A stretch of DNA of 64,000 nt from Tamarix chinensis (Eukaryota; Streptophyta; Magnoliopsida; Caryophyllales; Tamaricaceae), in assembly GCA_030549775.1 (NCBI GenBank), contig CM060173.1, positions 8,158,501-8,222,500 on the forward strand, read 5' to 3'. Positions 24,649 through 35,404 of the stretch are shown here, one piece after another (position 1 is the stretch's first letter; the number at the start of each line of letters is the position of its first letter). The position numbers were made by a program, and so were the translations under genes. The notes below the pieces were generated by a model. The model saw only the letters and a list, made by a program, of their open reading frames with translations, was not told the origin of the DNA and made no database searches.

Positions 24649-25513
24649 GTGGATGCAGTTTTCTTCTGCCACAGCTTCCTATTATTAACCAGCTGTTTAT
24701 CTGCCTTCAATGATGTAGTAGCCTTACAGGTGCTTACAGGACATGTCTTTCTTTCTTATAAGCTTGAGCCTGTGGAGTCGCCTACTACTGGGCATTTTGA
24801 GCCCATAGAGATATCCCCTGCTGTCATTCCTCATTATCCAGTTCCTCGGGAGCTCGTGTCTCCAATGTATCCCACCTTTCCCACTACTTATCACCCTGTA
24901 TTAACTGGAAGATGCCTTGTAAATTTCTCTGCCATTTCAAGTATCATGGACAAGACAGCTTCCGACTGTTCCCAAATCTTTACAGCTTTTGTAGGAAATG
25001 CTATATGTTGTCCCCAGATTAGTAGCTTACTCCATATCTTACAGGGTAACTATAGCATGGATTATGGTAAATTAGCGTTGCAAAATGCAACAGCTAGTGA
25101 CTGTTTTGCAAACATTATCAGCATACTGGACAGTAGAGGGGCAAATAGTTCAATACCAATGCTCTATACAGTAAAATCATTAAATCTTACTGAGGGCTCC
25201 TGTCCTGTTAAGGATGTGGCCACCTTTGAGAAAACAGTTAATACTAGCCAATTGTTGGAGTCTTGCAGTGCTATAGACCTGCTTAAAGAATGCTACAATC
25301 CTGTTTGTCAGCCAGCTGTCACAAATGCTACACTATAACTGATGGCAAGAGAACTCAATATTGTTGGTAGTGAAAACATGGAGGGAGGGGCTATCAATGT
25401 GGATGCAATTAATGACTGCAAAGGGGTGGTGTATTCATGGCTTGCCCAAAATCTGTCTCTAGATGCTGCCAATAATGCCTTCCAGATACTGTCTTCTTGT
25501 AAAGTTAACAAAG
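24649..25513 (+). pseudogene. Captured fragment of a SPARK-domain GPI-anchored-protein gene (At1g61900 type)
   Basis: A frame of 230 codons to a TAA at 25,336-25,338, continuing in the same frame for 58 codons to a donor-like AAAG|GTATGG at 25,513. The N-terminal part (FFCHSFLLLTSCLSAFNDVVALQ) is a signal-peptide-like segment. Then come the proline-rich EPIEISPAVIPHYP, the LTGRCLVNFSAISS start of the SPARK domain and its cysteines (NAICCPQISSLL, GSCPVKDVATFEKTVNTSQLLESCSAIDLLKEC, DALNDCKGVV-like INDCKGVVYSWL). The family protein is about 430-450 residues with a GPI signal at its end; the second half is missing here. There is no ATG at the expected start (GTG at 24,649). The TAA sits where the frame would otherwise continue, consistent with a CAA-to-TAA change. 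It lies wholly inside the CACTA element, so it was probably carried there; a protein is unlikely. Confidence 0.82.
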
Positions 25514-28500
25514 GTATGGATTGCTATTATATTTCTATAAATAACATAAAGTGGCAAATTATGTGGTCCCTCATCTTTGTATTATGTGCTCTATGTGCAA
25601 TGCATCCCTTGATCCAACATTTTAGTGAAGATGAACAATATTTAGTATTGGCTAAAATTGAGACGACTGGTATCTCTATTTTGTCTAATCCATTAATTTG
25701 ACCTATTGTCCCATTCTCTTGCTGCAAGACTCATTTAAATTGCCAGGTATGATTTGTTTTCATTTGTATATAACCTGTTAGTGACCTATCTGTGTGACAA
25801 ACATCAAAGCTAAGCTATTATGCGATATGTAGCTTGATGGATCTATCAGTTATTCAGGTATGTAAAGTTGTAGAGCGGTAGTTGTGAGATCATTTATTTT
25901 CATGGCTTCTGCGGTTCCTTATGGATGGGTTATTATCCTAAAATGGAATGGAAACTACCATTTGATGATCTCTTAATGTCATGATCAGTTCTAATGATTG
26001 AATGGGGTGACTTGCATCACATGATTGCCTGCTTGAATTTGTATGGCCTACAGTCTTGAGGCCTATTTTGTACTATGTTGCAGCTGTGTGTTTGCGGGCT
26101 GTTTCATAAATCAACTTAGTTTATTCTTTGCCAATTGATAAACAACTGAATTATCCAAATAGGATTTTGAGAATATTTTTACTTTTATTTGGCTACTGGA
26201 TCGGGTTGCAATTACTTTCGGCTCTGTTTCAAATGTAATGCAAGAAGCTTAAACTTTTGGGTTGATTTCCAGTTATGTTGGAGTACAGATATGAAGCATT
26301 CATGTGCCCTCATCATTAACTTGCTGTAAAGAATGCTTTCAGAGCTAGCTCACAGGAAGAAACAGGCTCTACAATCTACATTAATGACCATTAAAAGGTA
26401 TATCAGAAAGGTAAGTAAAGTTGGATATTGGAAGGCAATGAGATACCACTAAACATACCTAATACCTGGGCTAAGTCTGGATGTAAAATAAAAATGATGT
26501 GGACATGGGGCCAATCATGTGAAGAAAACATTATATTCTGGTTTTCAGAAGCCATTGGCCTCTGATGATAGATAAGAAATGGCAAAACTGCTAATCATTT
26601 GCTAACCAGTGGGAATATGGAAACTTTTTCATTTTAGGATTAAATATTTTCCCAAGTATCAACATATAACAAACTAATGCTTCTATTGATAGGACCCTAC
26701 AGGTGCAGAAGGATGAATTTGTGTTAGGATGTTGTCCTTCAAGATGATATCAGGTATGCCATTCAAATTTTAGGAAATCCTCATAACTAGTTGAATTACC
26801 CACGAAGGTTTAATGTTCCATGCACCTGGATTAATTAATCTCCTATACACACAATGGGCTTTGCATTTATTTGGAGGACAGCTGGGCCTCCATTCTTGTA
26901 TGTGACAGGCCATCAGCTAAAATCATAGTTTTGTTGTTGGTGAAGATGTCTGTATGTTGCACACTCTTAGTATAAGCTTTCTGGCCCATCAAGTTTTTAG
27001 TTGGCCTCGGCTCTGTTTGACAGAATAATCCAATATAGTGAAATGAAATAATCCTCTGTTCATTATTGTCTTATCAAAATATAAATAATGATTAGTCAGT
27101 GGAAAAAATGATGAAAATAATATATCACATTATTGACTTACCCATATAAGCTGCATGTCTGTGTGAATTTATTTCAATCTTATCCTGCTTCATTGCTTTT
27201 GTTGACTTACCCATAAAATATTTTGAAGATTATGAGCCCCCCTGTGCTTCCTACTGTAATTACTTTTGTGAATGCATATAAATGTGCCCTTTACAAGATC
27301 ATAGATTAAACGCTTAGGAAGAATAGTTTTTGTTGAAAAGTAGTAAGGTTTCTGCCTCACCAAATTCTATAGATCAGATCACAAGCTGCCACACGCATGA
27401 CTCCCCCTAAGCTATTCTTTCTCCTTGCACCTTTCAATATCCAGTGAAGAATATGATGCCAACACTAGGGCCTGTAAAGACAGACATTGCACAGGTTATC
27501 TTCAACAACATCCCACTTGTATAGCATTTCCTTGGTCAATCAAGAAATGACTTGGACTTGCTTAATGACAGTCTGAGGTAATGATATCTGAATCAGAAAC
27601 CATGACACCCCCCCAAACAAGAAATGATTGTATTAACTGGATTCTTACAGCATAATCTTGCCTATGTTAGGTGGTGCATCATGTTACCACTCAACCTGTC
27701 CATCCACGATTCAAATCCGTTTACTGTTGCTATAGTACAATGCATATAAAAATTGAAAAAAAAAATAGTTTAGGTGATGGAGAGGTACCTCCTATTTGGA
27801 ATGAAATCCATTAGAAATGGAACTAGGATTGGAAATCCATTTCTCACTTCAAAAGATCTGAATTCTATTTCTATTGTTTGGAGCTCTACGGAAAAGAAAA
27901 TAAAGGATAAATGATTTGTATGAAATTTGTATCTTCCAAATTTTTTGGACATAGAATTACCAAATAATGTAAGTCACTATCACCATGTCTAAAAAAATCA
28001 ATGTGATTTCTGTTGGTAATAGACCTATTCAGTTTTTTGGACATTTTTACACTTGTAGGAATAAAATTATAATTAATATCATTCTAGGAATGCATATGAC
28101 TTTGTAACATTTCTGCTTCACTTTCTCAATTAATTTTAATTAATTAGAAAGTTAGATTATATTCATTTATAATGTTGTTTAACTATTGATATATATTTTT
28201 GTGCTACAGTGAAGTATTTGAAGATACTACATGGGACACCAACATATATACACATCAACCTAGGTGTATATATACAACGGAGGCAAACACTGACTTTTTT
28301 GAATCCGGGCGGCTATATTTTGTATTCGACATTTTGTAATGGATGACCTTAGGTGTTAAATTGATGTATATGTACATTTCGAACAAATGTAGTCTAGACA
28401 TTGATGTAGCTATGCTGTCATTTTGGACATTGTTGAACATATATTAGTATATATAACTTTCAATGAAATATTGTTAATGCAGGTTTATGAATTATATATA

Positions 28501-28620
28501 CCAAATGTGTATTATTAGAAAAAAGTCCGATATAAATCATTACATGTTAATATTAATATATTTTTTCACAGGTTATCTCATAGGAAGAGTTAAATATGGA
28601 TGGATGATATTAACTTATAT
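25514..28620. other. Intron-like and unassigned interior of the CACTA element
   Basis: Starts as an intron after the captured exon. The following exons expected for the SPARK-family gene were not found. One exon-like piece (26,343-26,410) is noted separately. Around 27,780-27,960 there are partly self-complementary phrases ('ggaaatccatttct', 'aatccattagaaatgg'). The rest is AT-rich with no supportable gene. Confidence 0.45.
26343..26410 (+). other. Candidate extra captured exon (68 bp)
   Basis: Bounded by TGCTTTCAG before and GTAAGTAA after, both strong splice sites. One frame is open throughout (LAHRKKQALQSTLMTIKRYIRK), a basic, helical-looking peptide. I do not recognise it as part of the SPARK-family protein, so it could come from a second gene or be chance. 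Confidence 0.3.
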
Positions 28621-28624
28621 TTAC

Positions 28625-28925
28625 TACTGACGGTTTTTAAAATTGTCGGTAAGACGGTTTTAGAGACGGTTTGTAACCGTTAGTAAAGCTTAATAGCGAC
28701 GTTTCAGAACCGTCAATAATAATTTTTAGAGACGGTTATTAACCGTCGGTAATACATATTAGAGACGGTTAAAAACCGTCGGTAATATAGATTAGCGACG
28801 GTTTATAACCATCGATAAAATATTTTACCGACGGTACGAATAGCGACGGTTTATGTAACCGTCGGTAAATATTTAGTGACGGTTTTTAACCGTCTCTAAT
28901 ATTTATTTAACCGTCGCTACTAAAC
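28625..28925. repeat. Right subterminal repeats of the CACTA element
   Basis: About nine copies of 'ag(c/a)gacggttnttaaccgtc(g/t)', both orientations overlapping because each unit is near-palindromic. More copies than on the left side, an asymmetry that is usual for CACTA ends. Confidence 0.88.
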
Positions 28926-28943
28926 GTATTTCCTATAGTGCGC

Positions 28944-29339
28944 CGCCTTGGAATTGTTGAACCCCAAAATGTAGCCCTCACCTCTCCGCCACGGGAATCC
29001 TATCATTCTCTCAGTATGGTCGCTCAGTAGAAGTCTTAAAATACCCTTGACAAAGATTGGGCGAGAATCCCAAAATACGAGTAAATTTGGGATTTCATAA
29101 TGTTATTGCTGCGTGTGCATGCCATGTCTGATGGGTTTGGCAGTTTGGTGTGGCTAATTTATGATTTACCTTCGCCTGTTTTGTTTTGATCTGTTTTTGG
29201 AGACTTTGCAGCGGTACTAGTTGCGGCTCAAGAACAAATAGTACAGAACTAAATAATCCCACTATTCGGCTTTTTTATTACTTACCGCAATTGGGGCTTT
29301 GCTGTATTATATATTCCAAGTCGCTACCATACACATAAA
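28944..29339. other. Unassigned DNA right of the CACTA element
   Basis: Less AT-rich than what follows. When joined to the DNA left of the element (…GGATTTCGC + CGCCTTGG…) the frame at 23,398 stays open to about 29,028, but its product resembles nothing I know. Confidence 0.3.
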
Positions 29340-29890
29340 TAGGATAATAAATAAGTGCCCGCATGGACGTACCCTAACGGTTGAGGTATGATAAGTTGGT
29401 GTAAGAGGTCTTAGATTTAAATTTTATGGCAACCGCAGCGTGGGAGTTTCAACCCTCCAATGTGGGGGTGACTCCTCGTGGACATCATGGACACTGGACC
29501 GCTATGTTCTTAACCGTTGGGTCACCGTAATTTATCTTCCTCCAACCAAGGCCGTCGGGCAGGCAGTTTGGGGGCCTGAGGGCGAGGAATTTCGCCTTTT
29601 GGTGCAAGAGGATAATAAATAAGTTAAACTAACTTAGTATTTAATTCAACTTAAATTGTTAAAATTTCGATTCGAATCGTTCGTTTAATTAAATAAGTTA
29701 AATCGAAGATTCGTTTATTAAACGAGTCTAGTCCAAAAAATAAGATTCGATTCATTTTATATCTTTATCTCGTGAGTTCGACTCATTTAGTTAAACAAGA
29801 TAAATAAAAATCTTATTGTAATCTCATTTAGTTAAATAAGTCGACTTGAATCTAAATATGTCCACTTGATTCGACTTATTTGTAACCCTA
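29340..29890. mobile_element. hAT-like MITE interrupted by a SINE
   Basis: The left end TAGGATAATAAATAAGTTAA and the reversed right end TAGGGTTACAAATAAGTCGA agree at about 16 of 20 positions. Without the SINE and its extra duplication the element is about 283 bp, close to the 301-bp MITE at 13,953. Flanking 8-mers cacataaa and tacgtaat match at 5 of 8. The body carries the 'cgaatcgttcgtttaattaa' and 'gagttcgactcatttagtt' phrases shared by the other hAT-like repeats in this window. Confidence 0.55.
29357..29608 (+). mobile_element. SINE (tRNA-derived type), about 252 bp
   Basis: Flanked by a perfect 16-bp target duplication, aggataataaataagt, at 29,341-29,356 and 29,609-29,624. This length and exactness indicate insertion by LINE-type target-primed reverse transcription, fairly recently. 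Near the start, 'ccctaacggttgagg' (29,375-29,390) resembles an RNA polymerase III box A. About 40 bp later 'gaggtcttagatttaaatt' resembles a decayed box B (family form ggttcgaatcc). The body is GC-richer than the surroundings. There is no long poly-A or poly-T tail. Family assignment was not possible. Confidence 0.75.
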
Positions 29891-30750
29891 TACGTAATAA
29901 AAATTTGTTTAATTGAAGCATATGAAAAAAATGGAAGGACATTCCAACCAATTTAACGTCACCAAAAGCATCTAACATACTTTGTAGAAAGCTAAAGCGT
30001 TCTTCTCCCTACCCCCCACTTTTTTCTATTTCACTTCCTCCGGGCTCCCACCACCACCACCATTCCACCATCTTTAAATGAAAAAGAGAGAGCCAGAGAA
30101 AGAAAAAAGAAAAAAAAAGGGGGGGGCAAGACAAGGGAATGCTTTGTGGGTCCAGATGAGAGGATAAATGAAAGCAGGTATAATATGACTAGTCCATTCG
30201 GTGGGATCTGATAATGAAGAAAAGAAGGTCCAGATGCTTAAGCTGAAGTTCTAATAATTATGCTTATAGTACTTGCTTTGATGATGGTCTATGTAATGTT
30301 ATGGAGCTTGTGTTAGAGATGGATAACACTCCAACTCCCATAATTAGAAAATAACAATACAGATGAGATCATAATTTAGATATTGAGGTTGAAGTTTTAC
30401 ACAAATAAAGTCTCATACTTGAATCCTCCATTTTCCGGTATTATACATCTTTATTATAATTTATACTTGTTCTTATGACCCATATGAAAAAAACATACCT
30501 ACAACCTCATTGTATAATCTTAAATTCTTAATCCATGCATGTGTAGTATATAGGTTAAGCTAATTAACAAGAAATAATATCCGTACACTTTTGGGCTACT
30601 AAAGTTTTTTAGGTTGGTTTAAAATATAACGTAGCAACAAGCAAGGTACTATAATAGTTTTTGAATTTTAAAAAGAAAAATTAAAAGAAACTTTTATTTT
30701 TTACTTACGCCATTAAAAAAAAACTCAACTAAACTTTTTCTCACAATTTT
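29891..30750. other. Gene-free DNA
   Basis: Contains purine-rich stretches at 30,080-30,125 (including a run of 8 G) and otherwise AT-rich sequence; no gene seen. Confidence 0.4.
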
Positions 30751-30759
30751 CTCTATAAA

Positions 30760-31325
30760 TATATATATATCTTAGATATAAAAATAAAAATACACATATT
30801 CCATAATATAAATATACATCTTATAAGCATACATATCTTATCTAACAAAGTACATATCTTATCTACCTATTAAATAAAGTGTACATTTTATCCAACGAAC
30901 TACACATCTTCCGAACATAAATGCACTTCATTTTATTATAAAATAATAAGAGATGAATACTTGTGTTATAAATATATACCTTATTGGAAATAATATACAT
31001 ATTAACAAGATAATTGCACACTTTATTATTGTAAATGCACGTATTATATCGGTAAATGCTAATCTTATAGCGATGAAGTGCATATATTAAAATAGTGATT
31101 ACACATATTATATCATCAATTGTACATCTTATAACATCATTTATTTCTAAAATAATAAATGATAAATATATGTGTTATAAATACACATACAATAAAAAAA
31201 TACACATTTTTATAGGGCACATACCATATAGTTATAAATACACATTCTATATTAATAAATATACAATTTATAAAAATACAATGTATATTTTATAGTGATG
31301 AATACACATATTTAATAAATATAAA
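30760..31325 (+). repeat. Cluster of about 24 degenerate 'tacacat-ttata' motifs
   Basis: Roughly every 20-25 bp there is a variant of 'aaatacacat.ttata' (for example tacatcttataa, tacatatcttatc, tgcacgtattata, tacacattctata). Spacing is irregular, so it is not a simple tandem array. Function unknown. Confidence 0.6.
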
Positions 31326-32990
31326 TATGGAATATGGTGCTAGACGTAACAATTGAACATATTAGGAGTTTAGAACTATTGGTCTTTACAAATTAATTAG
31401 AGATAAATATAATAATGATTATGAAGATAATATTAATAATAATATAGCACTCAAATATAGCGACGATAAGTTAGGCATCTAGGATCTATTTGGAACTAAA
31501 CATTCTATAGATTATTATATTTATTAAGTGATACGGGTCAATATTTTTATTTTAAATTTTTTTTAAAGTATCTTATATATTATCATGATCTAATGTAAAG
31601 TATTCTTCAACTATAATAAAGGTTAAAGTCCATATCACAAATTGGAAATATGTACCATTTTATTTCAACTTTTTTTTTTCCCACACAAAGCCGTAACAAA
31701 AATAATGGTGGTTGTCGTGGGATTTTTTAAAATTAAACTAAACTCTCCACTTGAAATGATATATATATATAGTCAAAAAAATTCTTATACCCTTGCAAAC
31801 AACGTGGCCGCAAAATTTCCATAATTAATGAACAGATCATCATCTGATAACCCAAATTGTTGCTTGAAACTAAAGTTAAAAAGACTGGGGAAGACCACCG
31901 GTGAGTGGTGACCATTTACCAACACATAATTAGGTGATTAATTAGTGTCATTAAAGTAGATTCTTTTCACTTTGAGAGTGGGCTAACGCCTAACGGCAAT
32001 CTTCAGGGAAAGATCGAGAAAAGAACAAAAGGGAGGAATCCAATTCGATTCTCCTTTGGATGCCTGAATAAAGCAAGGTAGGACCAAGGAAGACTGATGA
32101 TAATTAAACATATTTTCCATTAAATTTTGTTTAGGCACTACAACATTAGATCTAATTATGTCTAAGTGTTGTTTGTTTGTGATAAATTTATAGGGATATC
32201 ATGCTACTATTTTTATTTGCTGAATCAAATTATTACAAACTTTTAATTTATAATTATAATATGCGAATTATGTTCTTGTACGTTAACATACTCCTTATGT
32301 GCCTCATGTCTGTCATAATAATGTGCTGGCATGCCCATCGACTATTTTAAAACTAAATTTTAATCAAAAAGCTCTTTTGGAAAAAAGAAAAAAATAGTTT
32401 GACAAATAGCTTATCACTGGGGGGGGGACAGAGAGAGGATATCTTATATTAAAATTTATGATCTCATTTTCAGAAAAGAATTTATTTTACAGAATATATC
32501 ACAGCAAAACACGATACATTCAAATTTATGACCAATCTCGTTGAAGAGGGATATAATTATGGCAAAAGATTTAAAAGACAAAAATTTGTTAGTTTAGTAG
32601 TTAATACTAAGAGTTCTGAATATGTAAAGTTCTAAGGCTCAAATCAATGTAACTCTGCTTTTTATAATCTGTGTACATCTGGAAGAAACAATAGGCTACT
32701 AGCACTACAGCACGTAAGTTAGAATTTGTCCTTAATTCATTTTTAGGACTAGTCAGATCAATTAATAATATATGATATCATATCATCAATAATAGAAAAA
32801 ATATATATATAATTAGTGATGATAATTATAATAATGATAGTAATGATAAAAATAGTTAAAAATTAATGAAGGAAAAAATTAACTATGATACTAATAATAG
32901 TAAATTTATTAAAATGTCTTATTCATATAAATTCAAATCAGTTCAAATCAAATAATAAAAAATAAGACATAAATAATAGAATCTTATTAT
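31326..32990. other. Gene-free AT-rich DNA
   Basis: Short frames at 31,642-31,824 and on the minus strand at 31,733-31,915 are not supported by any similarity. There is a run of 9 G at 32,419-32,427. Nothing else is recognised. Confidence 0.4.
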
Positions 32991-32999
32991 AGATAAGAC

Positions 33000-33345
33000 T
33001 AGAGCTATTCATGTGAAATGATATTAAAATCTATCTAACTCAAAAATTAAATAATGTATTCAATATCTTTTTAGAATCAAATAATCAATATGATCAATAA
33101 AATGTTAAACAAATAGAATATCTAACTTGATGAATACAAACAACATCTAATTTGATAACTTATATACATATGAGGTTGTTCATGTGATCTGATATATTGA
33201 GAACTGATCCTCTATCTTAAATAATTTGATTGATATTTTTTTGGGATTAAATAACTAATCCATTGAACAAAAATTTAAACAAACCAAATAAATAATTTGA
33301 TAAATACAAATAACATCTGATTCGATAAGTTATATATATATTTAC
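33000..33345 (+). repeat. Diverged tandem duplication, unit about 172 bp
   Basis: 33,000-33,171 and 33,172-33,345 share the order 'ttcatgtga-atgatat', 'aaataat-t-ttgatat-ttttt', 'aatcaaataa', 'aatatctaa-ttgataa-tacaaa(t/c)aacatct' and 'gataa-ttatatata'. Confidence 0.6.
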
Positions 33346-33479
33346 TTTAAATATTATACACTTCTCATATTATTTTATTATATAATCATATAAATATACA
33401 TACATACATATTGCAATTTACTATTCAACTTTGTATTTTTTTTTATAATTGTTGGAAAATTTTTTATTTTCTAATTTTA

Positions 33480-34220
33480 CCTTTTTTTTTATAAATTTAA
33501 CTTTTATAAAAGATTTTAAATGATTAATGGGATATTATGTAATTTAAGATTATGATCATATCATTATTATGTGGTATTATCATTTTAATTTTTTGCTCAG
33601 ATTTGATTGGTTCAAACCAAACCAACTTATTATTTATGGATTGAATAGTTTTTTATTTGATATTTTTTTGCTCTAGTCAACAAATTTTAACATTTAAACA
33701 TTTGTATTGAATATCGAAAATTTTATAACAATTATGTAATAAATGAACAACAACGTACACACATTTATTTTAAAAATTATGTAATTTTATAATATTTTAT
33801 TATATATGTGTGTGTTTGTGCGCTCTCTCACATGCACATGCAGGCTTGTAAGTGTGTGTGTATATTCGTTTATTATTGGACTACTTGTTTTGTTTATTGT
33901 TGGAATAATTTATAATTATAAATTTCTTATTGTTATATATATAACTATCATTGGATATTTTAAATTATTAGGTGGATATTATGTAATTTAAAGCTAGGAT
34001 CATTATCATATGATATTTGCATTTTAATTTGATTCTTGAAATATATCGGTACAAATCAAATCAATTTATTATTGATCAATTGTGAAAATTTTAATTTGAT
34101 ATTTCTTATTTTTTTGATCTAATCTAAAGTTTCAGATATTTGAAGTGTCATATATCTAATAATACTTACTAGCTATCTGATCAACAAATATCTAAATAAT
34201 AGGATATTTGATCCATAAGC
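33480..34220 (+). repeat. Diverged direct duplication about 430 bp apart
   Basis: 33,530-33,700 and 33,965-34,140 share 'ggatattatgtaatttaa', 'atgatattatcattttaattt' variants, 'ttcaaaccaaaccaa' / 'tacaaatcaaatcaa', 'ttattatt-atgga' and 'tttgatatttctt'. Each is followed by AT-rich filler. Confidence 0.5.
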
Positions 34221-34673
34221 ACCCTATATATGGTTATGTACATCTTAACCTTATTATATATTAAATATATAATGGGCAAAAAATCCTAATTTCTAAAATC
34301 TGTGTTTAAAAAAAATACTTATCTCAATTCTCATAATTTATCTTTTTTAATTAGTATATAAACATCATATAAATCAATATTTCACATTCCTAATGAATTA
34401 TTATCCTATTTAACATTATTGTAAGTGATCACTACATGTATAAGTGTTGAAATACTTATAAAATTAATTAGTTTAGTTTATTCACCGTGTGTGTATAACT
34501 TTTGTATGATGATATATACAAATATGATAGAACATATAAAAATACGTAATCAATACATAAGATCGTCACTAATCTTTTATAAACCAGGGCTAATGTTAGC
34601 AATATCTTTACCTTTAATAAAGGAGAGAAAGAGTTGAGGATCTAATAATTGATAATGACACATATGCCATTAC

Positions 34674-35234
34674 TTGGGAGCCTAAATGAATTGAGTTAAG
34701 TCAAGATATCCTCGGCTTGAGCTTGACTCATTTAAATTTTTAGGTTTCATCGAACCTCACTTGCATAGCTTGAGCTTAACTTGTACAACATTTATGTGTT
34801 ATTTGGATCAACTCATTTAAAATAAACAATCAAAATCAACTCATTTATATTCAGACTTGATGCAACTTTTCTGTAAGCACGTTAATTATTTGTCTTGTTT
34901 ATCGGTTATTTTTTTAGCTATGCCAATTTAACTCGTTGAAAATTAGCTTAATTATAAATTTGATTTAAGCTTGATTATTATTATGCTTTTAAGGTTCAAT
35001 TATTATGTATGATTTGATTTTGACACTATGAATCTTATTTAATCATATTCCACAACACATAGTATTTTATGAATGGAAAATATTAACAAATTTAAAATAA
35101 GCCCACTTTTGAAACTATATAAATTTTACTAAATGAGTTTAAAAATGGAATTGAGTTCGATTTATTAAACTAAATAATTGACTCGAATCGAGCCAAATCG
35201 GCTCGCAAGTTAGGTTTGTACATTTCTAACCCTA
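34674..35234. mobile_element. hAT-like repeat (weak ends)
   Basis: The right end reversed reads TAGGGTTAGAAATGTACAAA and the left side TTGGGAGCCTAAATGAATTG is a poor partner. The body has the 'cttgagcttgactca', 'gagttcgattta' and 'cgaatcgagcc' phrases of the other hAT-like repeats. No matching 8-bp flanks, so the left border is uncertain. Confidence 0.35.
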
Positions 35235-35361
35235 TGTCAAGAGAATTGTTGAAAAGAAATATTGCGTGCAAAACATCAAAGGAGAGGAAAATTATTGATT
35301 AAGATATAAAAGTGGGTCATATTCTATATTATAAAATAAAAACAACTTCTCAAATGAAATA

Positions 35362-35366
<5 letters not shown>

Positions 35367-35398
<32 letters not shown>
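35367..35398. repeat. (TA)16 microsatellite
   Basis: An uninterrupted TA run. Confidence 0.98.

Positions 35399-35404
<6 letters not shown>

Larger units (their letters stand above)
23491..28940. mobile_element. CACTA (En/Spm) transposon, non-autonomous, with captured gene fragment
   Basis: The left end is CACTACAGGAAATACG and the right end, reversed, is CACTATAGGAAATACG: 15 of 16 bases agree. Both sides are flanked by the 3-bp duplication cgc (23,488-23,490 and 28,941-28,943), the CACTA hallmark. Subterminal regions (23,525-23,705 and 28,625-28,925) are packed with palindromic 'agcgacggttttaaaccgtc' units. The 5.45-kb element has no recognisable transposase; its interior has a GC-rich exon-like leader, a long frame related to a host gene, and intron-like DNA. 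It therefore needs transposase supplied by another copy. The matching ends and exact duplication suggest a fairly young insertion. Confidence 0.93.

Noticed and set aside
24659..24729. Splice acceptor ATGCAG at 24,658 as the true start of the captured exon
   Set aside because: Possible, but the codons just before it (GTG GAT GCA) fit the family's N-terminus in the same frame, so a mutated start codon is at least as likely.
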